Assembly: GCF_021129215.1 (NCBI RefSeq)
Contig: NZ_JAJOLP010000001.1
Location: 3,596,001-3,660,000, forward strand
Direction: 5' to 3'
Source of the DNA: Agromyces sp. S2-1-8
GTDB lineage: Bacteria; Actinomycetota; Actinomycetes; Actinomycetales; Microbacteriaceae
DNA length: 64,000 nucleotides
Part shown: positions 33,549 through 41,437 of the stretch, piece after piece
Position numbering within the stretch: the stretch's first letter is position 1
Layout of the letters: every line of letters begins with the position of its first letter
Notes under the pieces: model-generated
The model's input: the letters and a program-made list of their open reading frames with translations, nothing else
The model's database searches: none
What the model was told of the DNA's origin: nothing
Position numbers and translations under genes: made by a program

Positions 33549-33582
33549 CGGGTGCCCGCCGTCGCGGCACGGCGGGCACCCG
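33549..33582. terminator. Terminator between convergent genes
   Basis: CGGGTGCCCGCCGT (33549-33562) and ACGGCGGGCACCCG (33569-33582) are perfect 14-bp complements across CGCGGC, between the MFS stop and the convergent MBL-fold gene. Confidence 0.85.
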
Positions 33583-33598
33583 GTCGGGAGCGGGCCGA

Positions 33599-34384
33599 TC
33601 AGCCGACGGAGACGCTCTCGCCCCGGACGGGCACGCGGAGGCGATCGGCGAGCCCCGCTCGTGCGAATGCGCGCGCGAGCTCGTCGACGCCCTCGGTGAA
33701 GTGACCCCAGCCCTCGGCGTGCACGGGCACGATCAGCGCATCGCCGAGCGCGAGCGCCGCCGCGATCGCCGTGCCCGAGTTGAGCGTGATGTCGACGTCG
33801 CCGAACGCGCCGACGTTCGCCCCGCCCGCGAACAGGATCGCGACCTCGATCGGCCCGACCCGCTCGGCGACCTCGCGCACCACGTCGACCGAGGCGTTGT
33901 CGCCCGAGACGTACACGACCGGCTCGCCCGGGGCCCGCAGCACGAACCCGGTCACGACGCCCGTCACGGCCTCGGCACCCTCCGGGCCGTGCAGCGCCGG
34001 AACACCGGTCACCTCGACGTCGCCGACCTGCACGGTCTGCCAGTTCTCGAGCCCCGTCACGCCTGGGATGCGCTCGGCCGCGCCGGGCGTCGAGAACACC
34101 TTCGGCACCCGGGCGAGCAGGTCGCGCCCGGCGTGGTCGAGGTTGTCGGCGTGCTCGTCGTGCGAGAGCAGCACGACATCGATGCGGCCGAGCTCGTCGG
34201 GCGAGAGCGCCGGACCGGTGAGCTTGTGCAGGTCGACGCGGCCGGGGTACACGCCCGGCTCGTCGAAGGTGGGGTCGGTGAGGAAGGTCAGGCCGGCGTA
34301 CTCGAACGCGACCGTCGGGCCGCCGACCAGACGGACGGACAGGGCGGTGGCGGCGGTGGTCGTGGACGTGGAGGTTTCGGTCAT
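33599..34384 (-). CDS. MBL-fold metallo-hydrolase (UlaG/RNase Z-like)
   Basis: The 261 residues have the metal-binding block LLSHDEHADNLDHAGR (about residue 72), where the HxHxDH motif appears as HDEHADN, a variant seen in UlaG-type lactonases. ALHGPEG and PVHAEGWGHFTEG (about 215) carry further ligands. Start 34384 has the -10-like GAGCAT 6 bases upstream. It is divergent from a GlxA-type regulator, but no obvious operator is shared. Confidence 0.75.
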   Translation of the reverse strand: MTETSTSTTTAATALSVRLVGGPTVAFEYAGLTFLTDPTFDEPGVYPGRVDLHKLTGPALSPDELGRIDVVLLSHDEHADNLDHAGRDLLARVPKVFSTPGAAERIPGVTGLENWQTVQVGDVEVTGVPALHGPEGAEAVTGVVTGFVLRAPGEPVVYVSGDNASVDVVREVAERVGPIEVAILFAGGANVGAFGDVDITLNSGTAIAAALALGDALIVPVHAEGWGHFTEGVDELARAFARAGLADRLRVPVRGESVSVG

Positions 34385-34457
34385 GTTCCGATGCTCGCGG
34401 CTCGAACACTTTCGAGCCAGTGGCCCGCAGGCGATGCTGCGATAAGATCAGGCCAAC

Positions 34458-35468
34458 ATGGATGCCTCGCCCCTGCCCCGCGTGGTCGTGCTCGCGTTCG
34501 ACGGAATGAGCCCGTTCCACCTCTCGGTGCCCACGCTCGTGCTCGGGGCGGCGGGCCTCGACGGCGCCGAAGCGCTCTACCGGGTGACGGTCTGCGCCGA
34601 GCGGCCCGGTTCGCTCACGACCGGAGCCGGCTTCTCGATCGCGGTCGACGCGGGGCTCGAGGCGTTCGACGACGCGGATACGATCGTGATCCCGAGCTGG
34701 TCCGTCGATCGCGAGCCGTCCGGGCGGCTGCTCGAGTCGATCCGCACGGCCCACGCTCGCGGCGTGCGCATCGTCGGACTCTGCCTCGGCGCGTTCGTCG
34801 TCGCCGCCTCCGGCATCGCCGACGGCCGTGAGGTCACGACGCACTGGGCGCTCGCCGACCGCCTCGCCGACGAGCATCCCGGCGTCGTCGTCCGCCGCGA
34901 CATCCTCTGGTCGGACCTCGGCGACGTCGTCACCTCCGCGGGGGTCGCCGCCGCGCTCGACTGCTGCCTGCACCTCGTTCGCGCCGACCACGGCAGCGCC
35001 GCGGCCACCCGGTACGCCCGGTCGCTCGTGCTCGCACCGCATCGCAGCGGCTCACAGGCGCAGTACATCCCGGTGCCGATCGCCGATCCCGCGGGCGACG
35101 ATCCCATCGAGGTGGCGATGGCGTGGGCCAGGGCGCGCGTGGCCGACCCGATCGACCTCGACTCGTGGGCCAGGGCGGTGCACCTCTCCCGGCGCACCTT
35201 CACCAGGCGGTTCCGCGATCGAACGGCGACGAGTCCGCAGCAGTGGCTGCTCGAGCAGCGCGTCGACCACGCGAGGTCGATGCTCGAGAGCGACGACGTC
35301 CCGGTCGAGCTCGTCGCCGCGAGATCGGGCTTCGGCAGCGCCGTCACGCTGCGTCACCACTTCCAGCGCCGGCTCGGCGTGAGCCCCGCGGCGCATCGCG
35401 CGCTCTTCCGAGGGCGGACGACAGCTTCTCGGCCGACGTCGGCGGCGGCATCCCCGGCGGAGCTGTAG
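34458..35468 (+). CDS. GlxA-type transcriptional regulator (DJ-1/PfpI domain plus AraC HTH)
   Basis: Predicted 336 residues. N-terminal class I glutaminase-amidotransferase/DJ-1 fold: VVVLAFDGMSPFHLSVP, IVGLCLGAFVVAASGI (about 107-122, with Cys), GREVTTHWALADRLADEHP. C-terminal AraC HTH pair: DLDSWARAVHLSRRTFTRRFRDRTATSPQQWLL and VELVAARSGFGSAVTLRHHFQRRLGVSP (about 233-310). The family senses a ligand through the DJ-1 domain. TAAGAT at 34443-34448 lies 9 bases upstream, giving a leader of only 2-3 bases. The stop lies inside a 29-bp inverted repeat. Confidence 0.9.
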   Translation: MDASPLPRVVVLAFDGMSPFHLSVPTLVLGAAGLDGAEALYRVTVCAERPGSLTTGAGFSIAVDAGLEAFDDADTIVIPSWSVDREPSGRLLESIRTAHARGVRIVGLCLGAFVVAASGIADGREVTTHWALADRLADEHPGVVVRRDILWSDLGDVVTSAGVAAALDCCLHLVRADHGSAAATRYARSLVLAPHRSGSQAQYIPVPIADPAGDDPIEVAMAWARARVADPIDLDSWARAVHLSRRTFTRRFRDRTATSPQQWLLEQRVDHARSMLESDDVPVELVAARSGFGSAVTLRHHFQRRLGVSPAAHRALFRGRTTASRPTSAAASPAEL

Positions 35469-35538
35469 GAACTCTCGCGCGGCACGCCGATCATCCGGGA
35501 CCCGGCACGGGCGTGCCGCGCGCGAGTTCCTACAGCTC
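35460..35538. repeat. 29-bp inverted repeat with 21-bp loop (strong hairpin)
   Basis: The arm starting GAGCTGTAGGAACTCTCGCG (35460-35488) pairs with 35510-35538 with one mismatch. It contains the TAG stop of the GlxA-type gene and may be its terminator, but the stem is longer and the loop larger than a usual terminator, more like a mobile palindrome. Confidence 0.7.
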
Positions 35539-35741
35539 GGCCGGCGGAGGCCGAGGCATCCGTGACCGGGATGCCGCGGCCCGGGCGGCGGCCCGGTGAC
35601 GCTGCTGTTGCGGCATCCCGCCCGGGGGTTCCATCCCGGGCCGAAGGCGCGAATGATGGAGAGCGGTGCGGAGCACGCCCGCGAACCGCACCGACGACGA
35701 GCCGAGGCGCCCGTACCGCCCGGCATGCGAAGGAGCGAATC

Positions 35742-36347
35742 ATGGGCATCATCGCCGCCGACCTGTTCGTCACGCTCGACGGGGTGTACCAGGCCCCGGG
35801 CGGCCCCGACGAAGACGAGGAGCACGGGTTTCCGTACGGCGGATGGCAGGCGCCGTACCTCGACGACGAGAACGGTGCCGACATCATGGCCGGCATCGAC
35901 CGGCTCGACGCGCTGCTGCTCGGACGCAAGACCTACGACATCTTCGCGGCGTACTGGCCGCACCAGACGGGTCCGATCGCCGAGAAGTTCGACGCGGTGC
36001 CGAAGTTCGTCGTCTCGCGCACGCTCCGCGACGCGGAGTGGGAGGGCACGACCGTGCTCGGCGACGCCGCACGCGACCTGCCCGCCGTGAAGGAGCGGTT
36101 CACGGAGATCCACACGATCGGCAGCGGCGACCTGCTGCAGACCCTCCTCGACGAGGACCTCGTCGACCGGTTGAACCTGTTCGTCTACCCGGTCGCGTTC
36201 GGCACCGGCAAGCGGGTCTTCCGCGACGGGGCGAAGCCGGCGGCGTTCACCCTCGCCGAGCCCGCGCGCACGTACCGCAGCGGCGCGATCGGCCTCGCGT
36301 ACGACCGGGCCGGAGTCCCGGTGACGGGGATCAGGGTCGACGGGTGA
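35742..36347 (+). CDS. Dihydrofolate reductase family protein (RibD C-terminal type)
   Basis: Predicted 201 residues with the RibD_C/DHFR-like fold: MGIIAADLFVTLDGVYQAPGG, LLLGRKTYDIFAAYWP, KFVVSRTL, TIGSGDLLQTLLDEDLVDRLNLFVYPVAFGTGKRVF. These proteins (YyaP/YwjB type) are NADPH-binding reductases of unknown substrate; they are not the folate enzyme itself. AAGGAG precedes ATG 35742. The TfoX-like gene follows 25 bp later. Confidence 0.85.
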   Translation: MGIIAADLFVTLDGVYQAPGGPDEDEEHGFPYGGWQAPYLDDENGADIMAGIDRLDALLLGRKTYDIFAAYWPHQTGPIAEKFDAVPKFVVSRTLRDAEWEGTTVLGDAARDLPAVKERFTEIHTIGSGDLLQTLLDEDLVDRLNLFVYPVAFGTGKRVFRDGAKPAAFTLAEPARTYRSGAIGLAYDRAGVPVTGIRVDG

Positions 36348-36372
36348 ACGTCTGAGCGGGAGGACCGACGAC

Positions 36373-36696
36373 GTGGCGACGCGCGACGAGGGCTTCGCAC
36401 TCCTCGAAGAGCTCGCGCCGGCATTGCTCGCCGAGCCCGACGTGGGCTTCGGCCGCATGTTCGGCTCGGAGGGCCTGTCGGTGCGCGGCAAGTTCTTCGC
36501 GTTCGTGTCGTCGCAGGGCGACCTCGTCGTGAAGCTCGATGCCGACCGCATCGAGGAGTCCGGCCTCGACAACATGGTGATGCGCGGGCGACCGATGCGG
36601 GAGTGGGCGGTCGTGCCCGTCGGCGAGGGCGTCGATCGGTGGCGCGAGGTCGCGCGTGAGGCGTACGAGTTCGTCGACTCGATCACGCCGCGCTGA
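36373..36696 (+). CDS. TfoX/Sxy N-terminal domain protein
   Basis: The 107 residues match the TfoX N-terminal domain: VGFGRMFGSEGLSVRGKFFAFVSSQGDLVVKLDADRIEE, then MREWAVVPVGEGVDRWREVAREAYEFVDS. In proteobacteria TfoX/Sxy acts in competence with CRP; the isolated domain in actinobacteria has no known role. GTG 36373 has GGGAGG 9 bases upstream. Probable operon with the DHFR-family gene. Confidence 0.75.
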   Translation: MATRDEGFALLEELAPALLAEPDVGFGRMFGSEGLSVRGKFFAFVSSQGDLVVKLDADRIEESGLDNMVMRGRPMREWAVVPVGEGVDRWREVAREAYEFVDSITPR

Positions 36697-36702
36697 GACG
36701 GC

Positions 36703-38544
36703 TCAACCGTTCGGGTACAGCGGCAGCAGCCAGGGAACCATGGTGATCGCCACGATCATCACGACGAGGGCGAACGGCGTGCCGATCCGCATGAAGTCCG
36801 CGAACCGATAGCGGCCCGGTCCGAGCACGAGCGTGTTCACGGGCGACGACACGGGCGTCATGAACGCGGCCGAGGCTGCCAGCATGACGACCATCGCGAA
36901 CGGGTACGGCGAGGCCCCGAGCTTCTCGGCGGTGGCGATCGCCACGGGCCCCATGAGCACCGCCGTGGCGGTGTTCGACACGAACAGCCCGATCACCGCG
37001 GTCGTGGCGAACAGGCCCGCGAGCAGCACGACGGGACTCCCCTCGCCGAGGAGGCCGGTCAGGGCGTCGACCGCGAGGTCGATGCCGCCCGTGCGTTCGA
37101 GGGCGAGCGCGAAGGGCAGCATGCCCACGATCAGCAACAGCGTCGGCCAGTGGATCGACCGGTAGGCGCTCGGCATGTCGATGCAGCCGAACGCGCCCAT
37201 CATGAGGCACGCGATGAGCGCGGCGATCACGTTCGGCACGATGCCCGTGACCATGAGCACGACCATGACGACGACGCTGAGCAGCGCGTACGGCGCGCGG
37301 TTCGCCGCGGGCGACTGCTCGCGCACCTCGGCGGGAAGCTCGAGTGCGACGAAGTCCGTGCTGCGGGCGGTGAGCCGCTTGACGTCGTCCCAGGCCCCGA
37401 CGACGAGCAGGGTGTCGCCCAGTCGTACGCGTTCGGCGGCGAGCGAGCCCGGCAACGCCTCGGTGCCGCGACGCAGGCCGATCACGTCGATCCGGTACAG
37501 CTCGCGGGTGCGCAGTTCGCCGACGGTCCGGCCCAGCGCGGCCGAATTCGGCGGCGGCATCACCTCGCCGAGGCCCACCTCGCGGGATCGCTCGGCGAGG
37601 AACCCCTCGTCGACCGGGAGGACGCGCAGGTGCAGGCGGCGCAGGTCCTCGGCGAGGTCGTCGCGAGGTGCGAAGACGTCGACGAGCAGCACGTCGCCCC
37701 TGACGACCGGTGACGACAGTCCGGTCGCCGTGACGCGGAGCGTGCGCTGCAGCCACCGACGGCGCTCCACGGCGATGACGCGCATGCCGTGCCGGTGCAG
37801 GTCGATCTCGGTGGGACTCCGCCCGATGAGCGGCGACCCGCGCCCGACCTGCACTCGCCGATCGCGGTCGGCGAGCCGGTAGTCGCGCATGAGGTGACCG
37901 TACGTGCGGTCGTCCGCTGCCGAGTCGTCGGCCGTGTCGGCGCCGAGGAACCGGCGGGCGATCAGCAGGTAGCCGATGCCGAGCGCGAGCACCACGAGCC
38001 CGAACGGGGTGACCGAGAAGAACCCGAACCCCGCTTCGCCCGCACGCACGAGCTCGGCGTCGATCACGAGGTTCGGCGCGGTGGCGATGAGGGTCAGCAT
38101 GCCGCTGATGAGCGCGGCGAAGCTCAGCGGCATCATGAGCTGGCGCGGCGAGATGCGCAGTCGCGTGGCGATGCTCAGCACGACCGGGATGAAGATCGCC
38201 ACGACCCCGGTCGAGCTCATGAAGGCGCCCAGCAGCGCGACGCCCAGCATGAGCAGCACGATGAGCCGGGTACTGCTCGTTCCGGCCCTCGCCGAGAGCC
38301 AGTCGCCCAGCCGGTAGGTGAGCCCGGTGCGCGAGAGCCCTTCGCCGATCACGAAGAGCGCGGCGATGAGCACGACGTTGGGGTCGGAGAACCCAGACAG
38401 CGTCTCAGGGACCGTCAGCACCCCGGTGAGCGGAAGGGCGACGAGGAGACCCACCGCGACGACGTCCATGCGCGGACGGTTGATCGCGAACATCACGATC
38501 GACGCGACGAGCAGGGTGAGCACAACCAGCAGTTGCCAGTTCAC
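36703..38544 (-). CDS. SLC13 family permease with two TrkA-C domains
   Basis: Predicted 613 residues. Two hydrophobic blocks of the SLC13/CitM type (about 1-190 and 400-610) flank a cytoplasmic region with two RCK-C/TrkA-C domains (about 210-300 and 320-390; VFAPRDDLAEDLRRL and RVRLGDTLLVVGAW). GFSDPNVVLIAALFVIGEGL and TPVSSPVNTLVLGPG are family signatures. Likely a Na+-coupled anion transporter (sulfate, dicarboxylate or similar). GTG 38544 has TACTGT (38551-38556) 6 bases upstream, leaderless. It converges with the TfoX-like gene. Confidence 0.85.
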   Translation of the reverse strand: MNWQLLVVLTLLVASIVMFAINRPRMDVVAVGLLVALPLTGVLTVPETLSGFSDPNVVLIAALFVIGEGLSRTGLTYRLGDWLSARAGTSSTRLIVLLMLGVALLGAFMSSTGVVAIFIPVVLSIATRLRISPRQLMMPLSFAALISGMLTLIATAPNLVIDAELVRAGEAGFGFFSVTPFGLVVLALGIGYLLIARRFLGADTADDSAADDRTYGHLMRDYRLADRDRRVQVGRGSPLIGRSPTEIDLHRHGMRVIAVERRRWLQRTLRVTATGLSSPVVRGDVLLVDVFAPRDDLAEDLRRLHLRVLPVDEGFLAERSREVGLGEVMPPPNSAALGRTVGELRTRELYRIDVIGLRRGTEALPGSLAAERVRLGDTLLVVGAWDDVKRLTARSTDFVALELPAEVREQSPAANRAPYALLSVVVMVVLMVTGIVPNVIAALIACLMMGAFGCIDMPSAYRSIHWPTLLLIVGMLPFALALERTGGIDLAVDALTGLLGEGSPVVLLAGLFATTAVIGLFVSNTATAVLMGPVAIATAEKLGASPYPFAMVVMLAASAAFMTPVSSPVNTLVLGPGRYRFADFMRIGTPFALVVMIVAITMVPWLLPLYPNG

Positions 38545-38575
38545 GCTGCCACAGTATCGGCCGGGCGACCGGCCG

Positions 38576-40105
38576 TCACCCGCGCAGCAGCCCCCGCAGG
38601 GTCTGGATCGTGTCGGCGTCGGCCGGCCGCTTGTCGTCGCGATAGCCCTTGACGCGCGCGAAGCGCAGGGCGATGCCGCCGGGGTAGCGGCTCGACCGCT
38701 GCACGCCGTCGATCGCGATCTCGACGACGGTGACGGGCTCGACCCAGACCGTGTGCGGGGTGCGCCGCACCTCGATCTCTTGGAAGCGCTCGGTCTGCCA
38801 ACGCAGCAGCTCGTCGGTGAGGCCCTTGAACGTCTTGCCGACCATGACGTAGCCGCCGGGCTCGCCGAACTCGCCATCGGGATCGAGTGCGCCGAGGTGC
38901 AGGTTGGAGAGCCAGCCCGTGCGGCGCCCCGAACCCCACTCGCACGCGAGCACGACGAGGTCGTACATGTGCACCGGCTTGACCTTGACCCAGCTCGACC
39001 CGCGCCGCCCGGCGGCATACGTCGAGCCGATCGCCTTGACGACGACCCCCTCCTGCCCCGCTGCGAGCGCCTCGGCCGAGACCCGCTCGGCCGTCTCGGC
39101 GTCGGCGGTCACCTCTCCGGGGATGCGGTGCGCGGGCGCGATGCGCTCGAGCTCGGCGAGCCGCGTCGCGAGCGGCTCGTCGAGCAAGTCGCGTCCGTCG
39201 ACATGCAGCACGTCGAAGAACCAGGGATGAAGCACCGTCTCGCGGGCGCGCTCGGCGCCGAACCGCGACATCGTCTCTTGGAAGGGGCGCGGCGCCCCCT
39301 CTTCGTCGAGCGAGAGCGTCTCGCCGTCGAGGATCACGTCGCGCACGGGCAGCGAACGCACCACCTCGACGACCTCGGGCAGCCGGTGCGTGACGTCGGC
39401 GAGGTTGCGCGTGAAGACCCGCACGTCGTCGCCCTCGCGATGCACCTGGATGCGCGCGCCGTCGAGCTTGTACTCGACGGATGCCTCACCCGTGAGCTCG
39501 ATCGCGGCGGTCGGCGTCGATGCGGTCGCGGCGAGCATCGGCAGCACGGGCCGACCCACGACGAGCCCGACCGCCTCGAGCTGTTCGACCGTACCGGTGA
39601 GCGCGAGCCGCGCGGTCTCGCCGAGGTCGCCCGAGAGCATGGCCGCACGGCGCACGACGTCGCCCGGCCGGTCGGCCGCGCGTGCGATCGCATCGGTGAG
39701 CACGCCCTCGAGCGCCCCCGTGCGCATCTCGCCGAGCAGCACGCCGCCGAGGAAGTGCTGCTCGCGGTCGGTCGCGCGCCCGAGCAGGTCGGCCAGTTCG
39801 CGAGCACGGTCGCCCGACGAGCCGGCACCGCCCGCCGCGGCGAGCCGGTCGAGCGTCTCGTCGAGCTCGTCGACCGTGAGCGACGGCTCGACTGCCGCCT
39901 GCGTGGCATCGACCGCGGCGGCGAGCCCGCGCCAGCCGACGCCGACCCGACCCTGTCGCGGCTTGCCGACGAGGAAGCCCACGGCGGGCGCGATCTCGTC
40001 GGGTTCGAGCCGGCGCAGCAGTTCGGCGAGCGCGTCGACCTTCGCGAGGCGCGACCGGGTCGACGCGACGGCGTCGGCGGTGGTGACGAGCTCTTGGAGC
40101 AGCAC
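38576..40105 (-). CDS. ATP-dependent DNA ligase
   Basis: Predicted 509 residues. The nucleotidyl-transfer motif I VEYKLDGARIQVH is near residue 210, with Lys about 213 as the adenylated residue. DGETLSLDEEG (motif III), EGVVVKAIGS (motif IV) and SSWVKVKPVHMYDLVV (motif V) follow in order; the C-terminal OB-fold ends RFARVKGYRDDKRP. This is the LigB/LigC-like group of actinobacterial ATP ligases used in repair, beside the essential NAD-dependent LigA. GTG 40105 has GAGACT 6 bases upstream. It is divergent from a glycosylase-like gene across a REP. Confidence 0.9.
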   Translation of the reverse strand: MLLQELVTTADAVASTRSRLAKVDALAELLRRLEPDEIAPAVGFLVGKPRQGRVGVGWRGLAAAVDATQAAVEPSLTVDELDETLDRLAAAGGAGSSGDRARELADLLGRATDREQHFLGGVLLGEMRTGALEGVLTDAIARAADRPGDVVRRAAMLSGDLGETARLALTGTVEQLEAVGLVVGRPVLPMLAATASTPTAAIELTGEASVEYKLDGARIQVHREGDDVRVFTRNLADVTHRLPEVVEVVRSLPVRDVILDGETLSLDEEGAPRPFQETMSRFGAERARETVLHPWFFDVLHVDGRDLLDEPLATRLAELERIAPAHRIPGEVTADAETAERVSAEALAAGQEGVVVKAIGSTYAAGRRGSSWVKVKPVHMYDLVVLACEWGSGRRTGWLSNLHLGALDPDGEFGEPGGYVMVGKTFKGLTDELLRWQTERFQEIEVRRTPHTVWVEPVTVVEIAIDGVQRSSRYPGGIALRFARVKGYRDDKRPADADTIQTLRGLLRG

Positions 40106-40143
40106 GCGCCCAGTCTCGCACCCGCCGCCGACATGCGATCCGT

Positions 40144-40226
40144 GGTCGAGTGGGCGCGCAGGGGCGTATCGAGACCACGAGCCCTCGCCGACGGTGGTCT
40201 CGATACGCGCTTCGCGCTCCTCGACC
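40144..40226. repeat. REP-type palindrome between ligase and glycosylase-like genes
   Basis: GGTCGAG (40144) and GTATCGAGACCAC (40166-40178) are mirrored by GTGGTCTCGATAC (40194-40206) and CTCGACC (40220-40226). Loop is 15 bases. It shares words with the element at 14464-14562. It ends 12 bp before the -10 box of the glycosylase-like gene. Confidence 0.8.
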
Positions 40227-40249
40227 GGCCGGGAACGTACCCTTGGAGC

Positions 40250-41146
40250 ATGACCACCGTGCTCGCCGCCGACGACTGGCGTGCCCGCGCCGGGGCGCAC
40301 GCCGAGCGGGCCGACGCCCTCACGGCCGGTCATCGCGCCCGCGCAGCGGCGCGCGAGAAGCACCCCATCGAGGACTTCCTCTTCACGTACTACTCGTACT
40401 CGCCGAGCCTGCTGCGCCGCTGGCATCCCGGCCCCGGCCTCGAGCTCGACGGCGCCGCCGGCACGCCTCGCGCCGAGTGGCGCTGGTACGGCGCCGGCCG
40501 CTCCCCCGGATCGCTCGTCGTCGACCGTGACGCGATGCAGGCGGAGAAGGGACCGATGCTCGCGACCGTCGAGCGCATGCTGCGGCTCACGGCGTCACGC
40601 CAGGGCGCGTTCGGATGCTTCGGGCTGCACGAGTGGGCGATGGTGTACCGCCAGCGCGAGCACCGCCACCCCGTGCCGCTGCGGCTCGGCCAGGCCGCGA
40701 CCGACGAGGTCGTCGAAGCGCACGAGCTGCGCTGCACCCACATCGACGCCTACCGGTTCTTCACGGCCGACGCGGTGCCGCGCAACCGCTTCGAGCCGAC
40801 CCGCGAGACGCAGCCGAGGCTCGAACAGCCCGGCTGCCTGCACGCCAACATGGACGTCTACAAGTGGGCCGTGAAGCTCGGTCCGCTCGTGCCCGGCGAG
40901 CTGCTGCTCGACGCGTTCGAGCTGGCCAGGGACATCCGCTATCTCGACATGCAGGCGTCGCCCTACGACATGGAGCCGTGGGGCGGCGAGCCCGTGCGCA
41001 TCGAGACGCCCGACGGCAAGGCCGAGTACGTGCGTCGGCAGCGCGGGTTCGCCGAGCGGGCGAACGGGCTCCGGCGCAGCATCCTCGATGCCGCGTTCGC
41101 AAGGTCGACGCCGGCGACGGCCGGCACGTCGACGAGATCGCGCTGA
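40250..41146 (+). CDS. Actinobacterial 3-methyladenine DNA glycosylase-like protein
   Basis: Predicted 298 residues. I recognise the family by its blocks HPIEDFLFTYYSYSPSLLRRWHPG, CFGLHEWAMVYRQ, TQPRLEQPGCLHANMDVYKWA and DLYD-like DIRYLDMQASPYDM. It is commonly annotated as 3-methyladenine DNA glycosylase, but I see no helix-hairpin-helix or catalytic Asp loop, so the annotation is doubtful. ATG 40250 has TACCCT (40238-40243) 6 bases upstream, leaderless. Divergent pairing with a DNA ligase is suggestive of repair but not proof. Confidence 0.6.
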   Translation: MTTVLAADDWRARAGAHAERADALTAGHRARAAAREKHPIEDFLFTYYSYSPSLLRRWHPGPGLELDGAAGTPRAEWRWYGAGRSPGSLVVDRDAMQAEKGPMLATVERMLRLTASRQGAFGCFGLHEWAMVYRQREHRHPVPLRLGQAATDEVVEAHELRCTHIDAYRFFTADAVPRNRFEPTRETQPRLEQPGCLHANMDVYKWAVKLGPLVPGELLLDAFELARDIRYLDMQASPYDMEPWGGEPVRIETPDGKAEYVRRQRGFAERANGLRRSILDAAFARSTPATAGTSTRSR

Positions 41147-41180
41147 ATCGGGCTGAATCGGGCTGAATCGGGCTGAATCG
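41141..41180. repeat. 10-bp tandem repeat, 4 copies, starting in the stop codon
   Basis: Four 10-bp units (consensus GGCTGAATCG, the first with CG in place of GG) run from 41141 to 41180, the first overlapping the TGA stop of the glycosylase-like gene. Confidence 0.9.
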
Positions 41181-41437
41181 GGCTGGGCGGGAGATCCACT
41201 TCCGTGGAGGCGTCCACAAGTCCACAAATCCACACCCGAGGCGTCCATGAATCCACAAATCCACGCCCGAGGCGTCCACACATCCACAAATCCACACAGC
41301 CGCCGGCGCGATTCCCCGCCGGATCCGCTGAGCGCGGCGAGCGGTGCGCCGTCGCGACGATGCGCGCGAGCGCGACGGCCCACCAGATCGCGAGGCGTCG
41401 GTACGGACGGCCTCGGTGGCGACCGGCCTGAGGGCGC
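41147..41437. repeat. Gene-free patch with 10-bp and 31-bp tandem repeats
   Basis: This 291-bp gap has no credible gene. It holds the end of the 10-bp array, a 31-bp array at 41207-41299 and about 130 bp of GC-rich sequence with no feature that I can name. The patch separates the glycosylase-like gene from the convergent aldo/keto reductase. Confidence 0.75.
41207..41299. repeat. 31-bp tandem repeat, 3 copies, related to the array at 8905
   Basis: Units 41207-41237, 41238-41268 and 41269-41299 each start GAGGCGTCCA and contain two or three TCCACA cores at 8-bp spacing. Unit 1 holds CACAAGTCCACAAATCCACA, differing from the 8905 repeat by a single base over 23 positions, and both arrays have a period of 31 bp. 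Confidence 0.9.

Noticed and set aside
40595-41383. Minus-strand frame with CGFVDLWTP-like repeats
   Set aside because: It is the reverse translation of the 31-bp and 10-bp arrays and overlaps a real gene on the plus strand.
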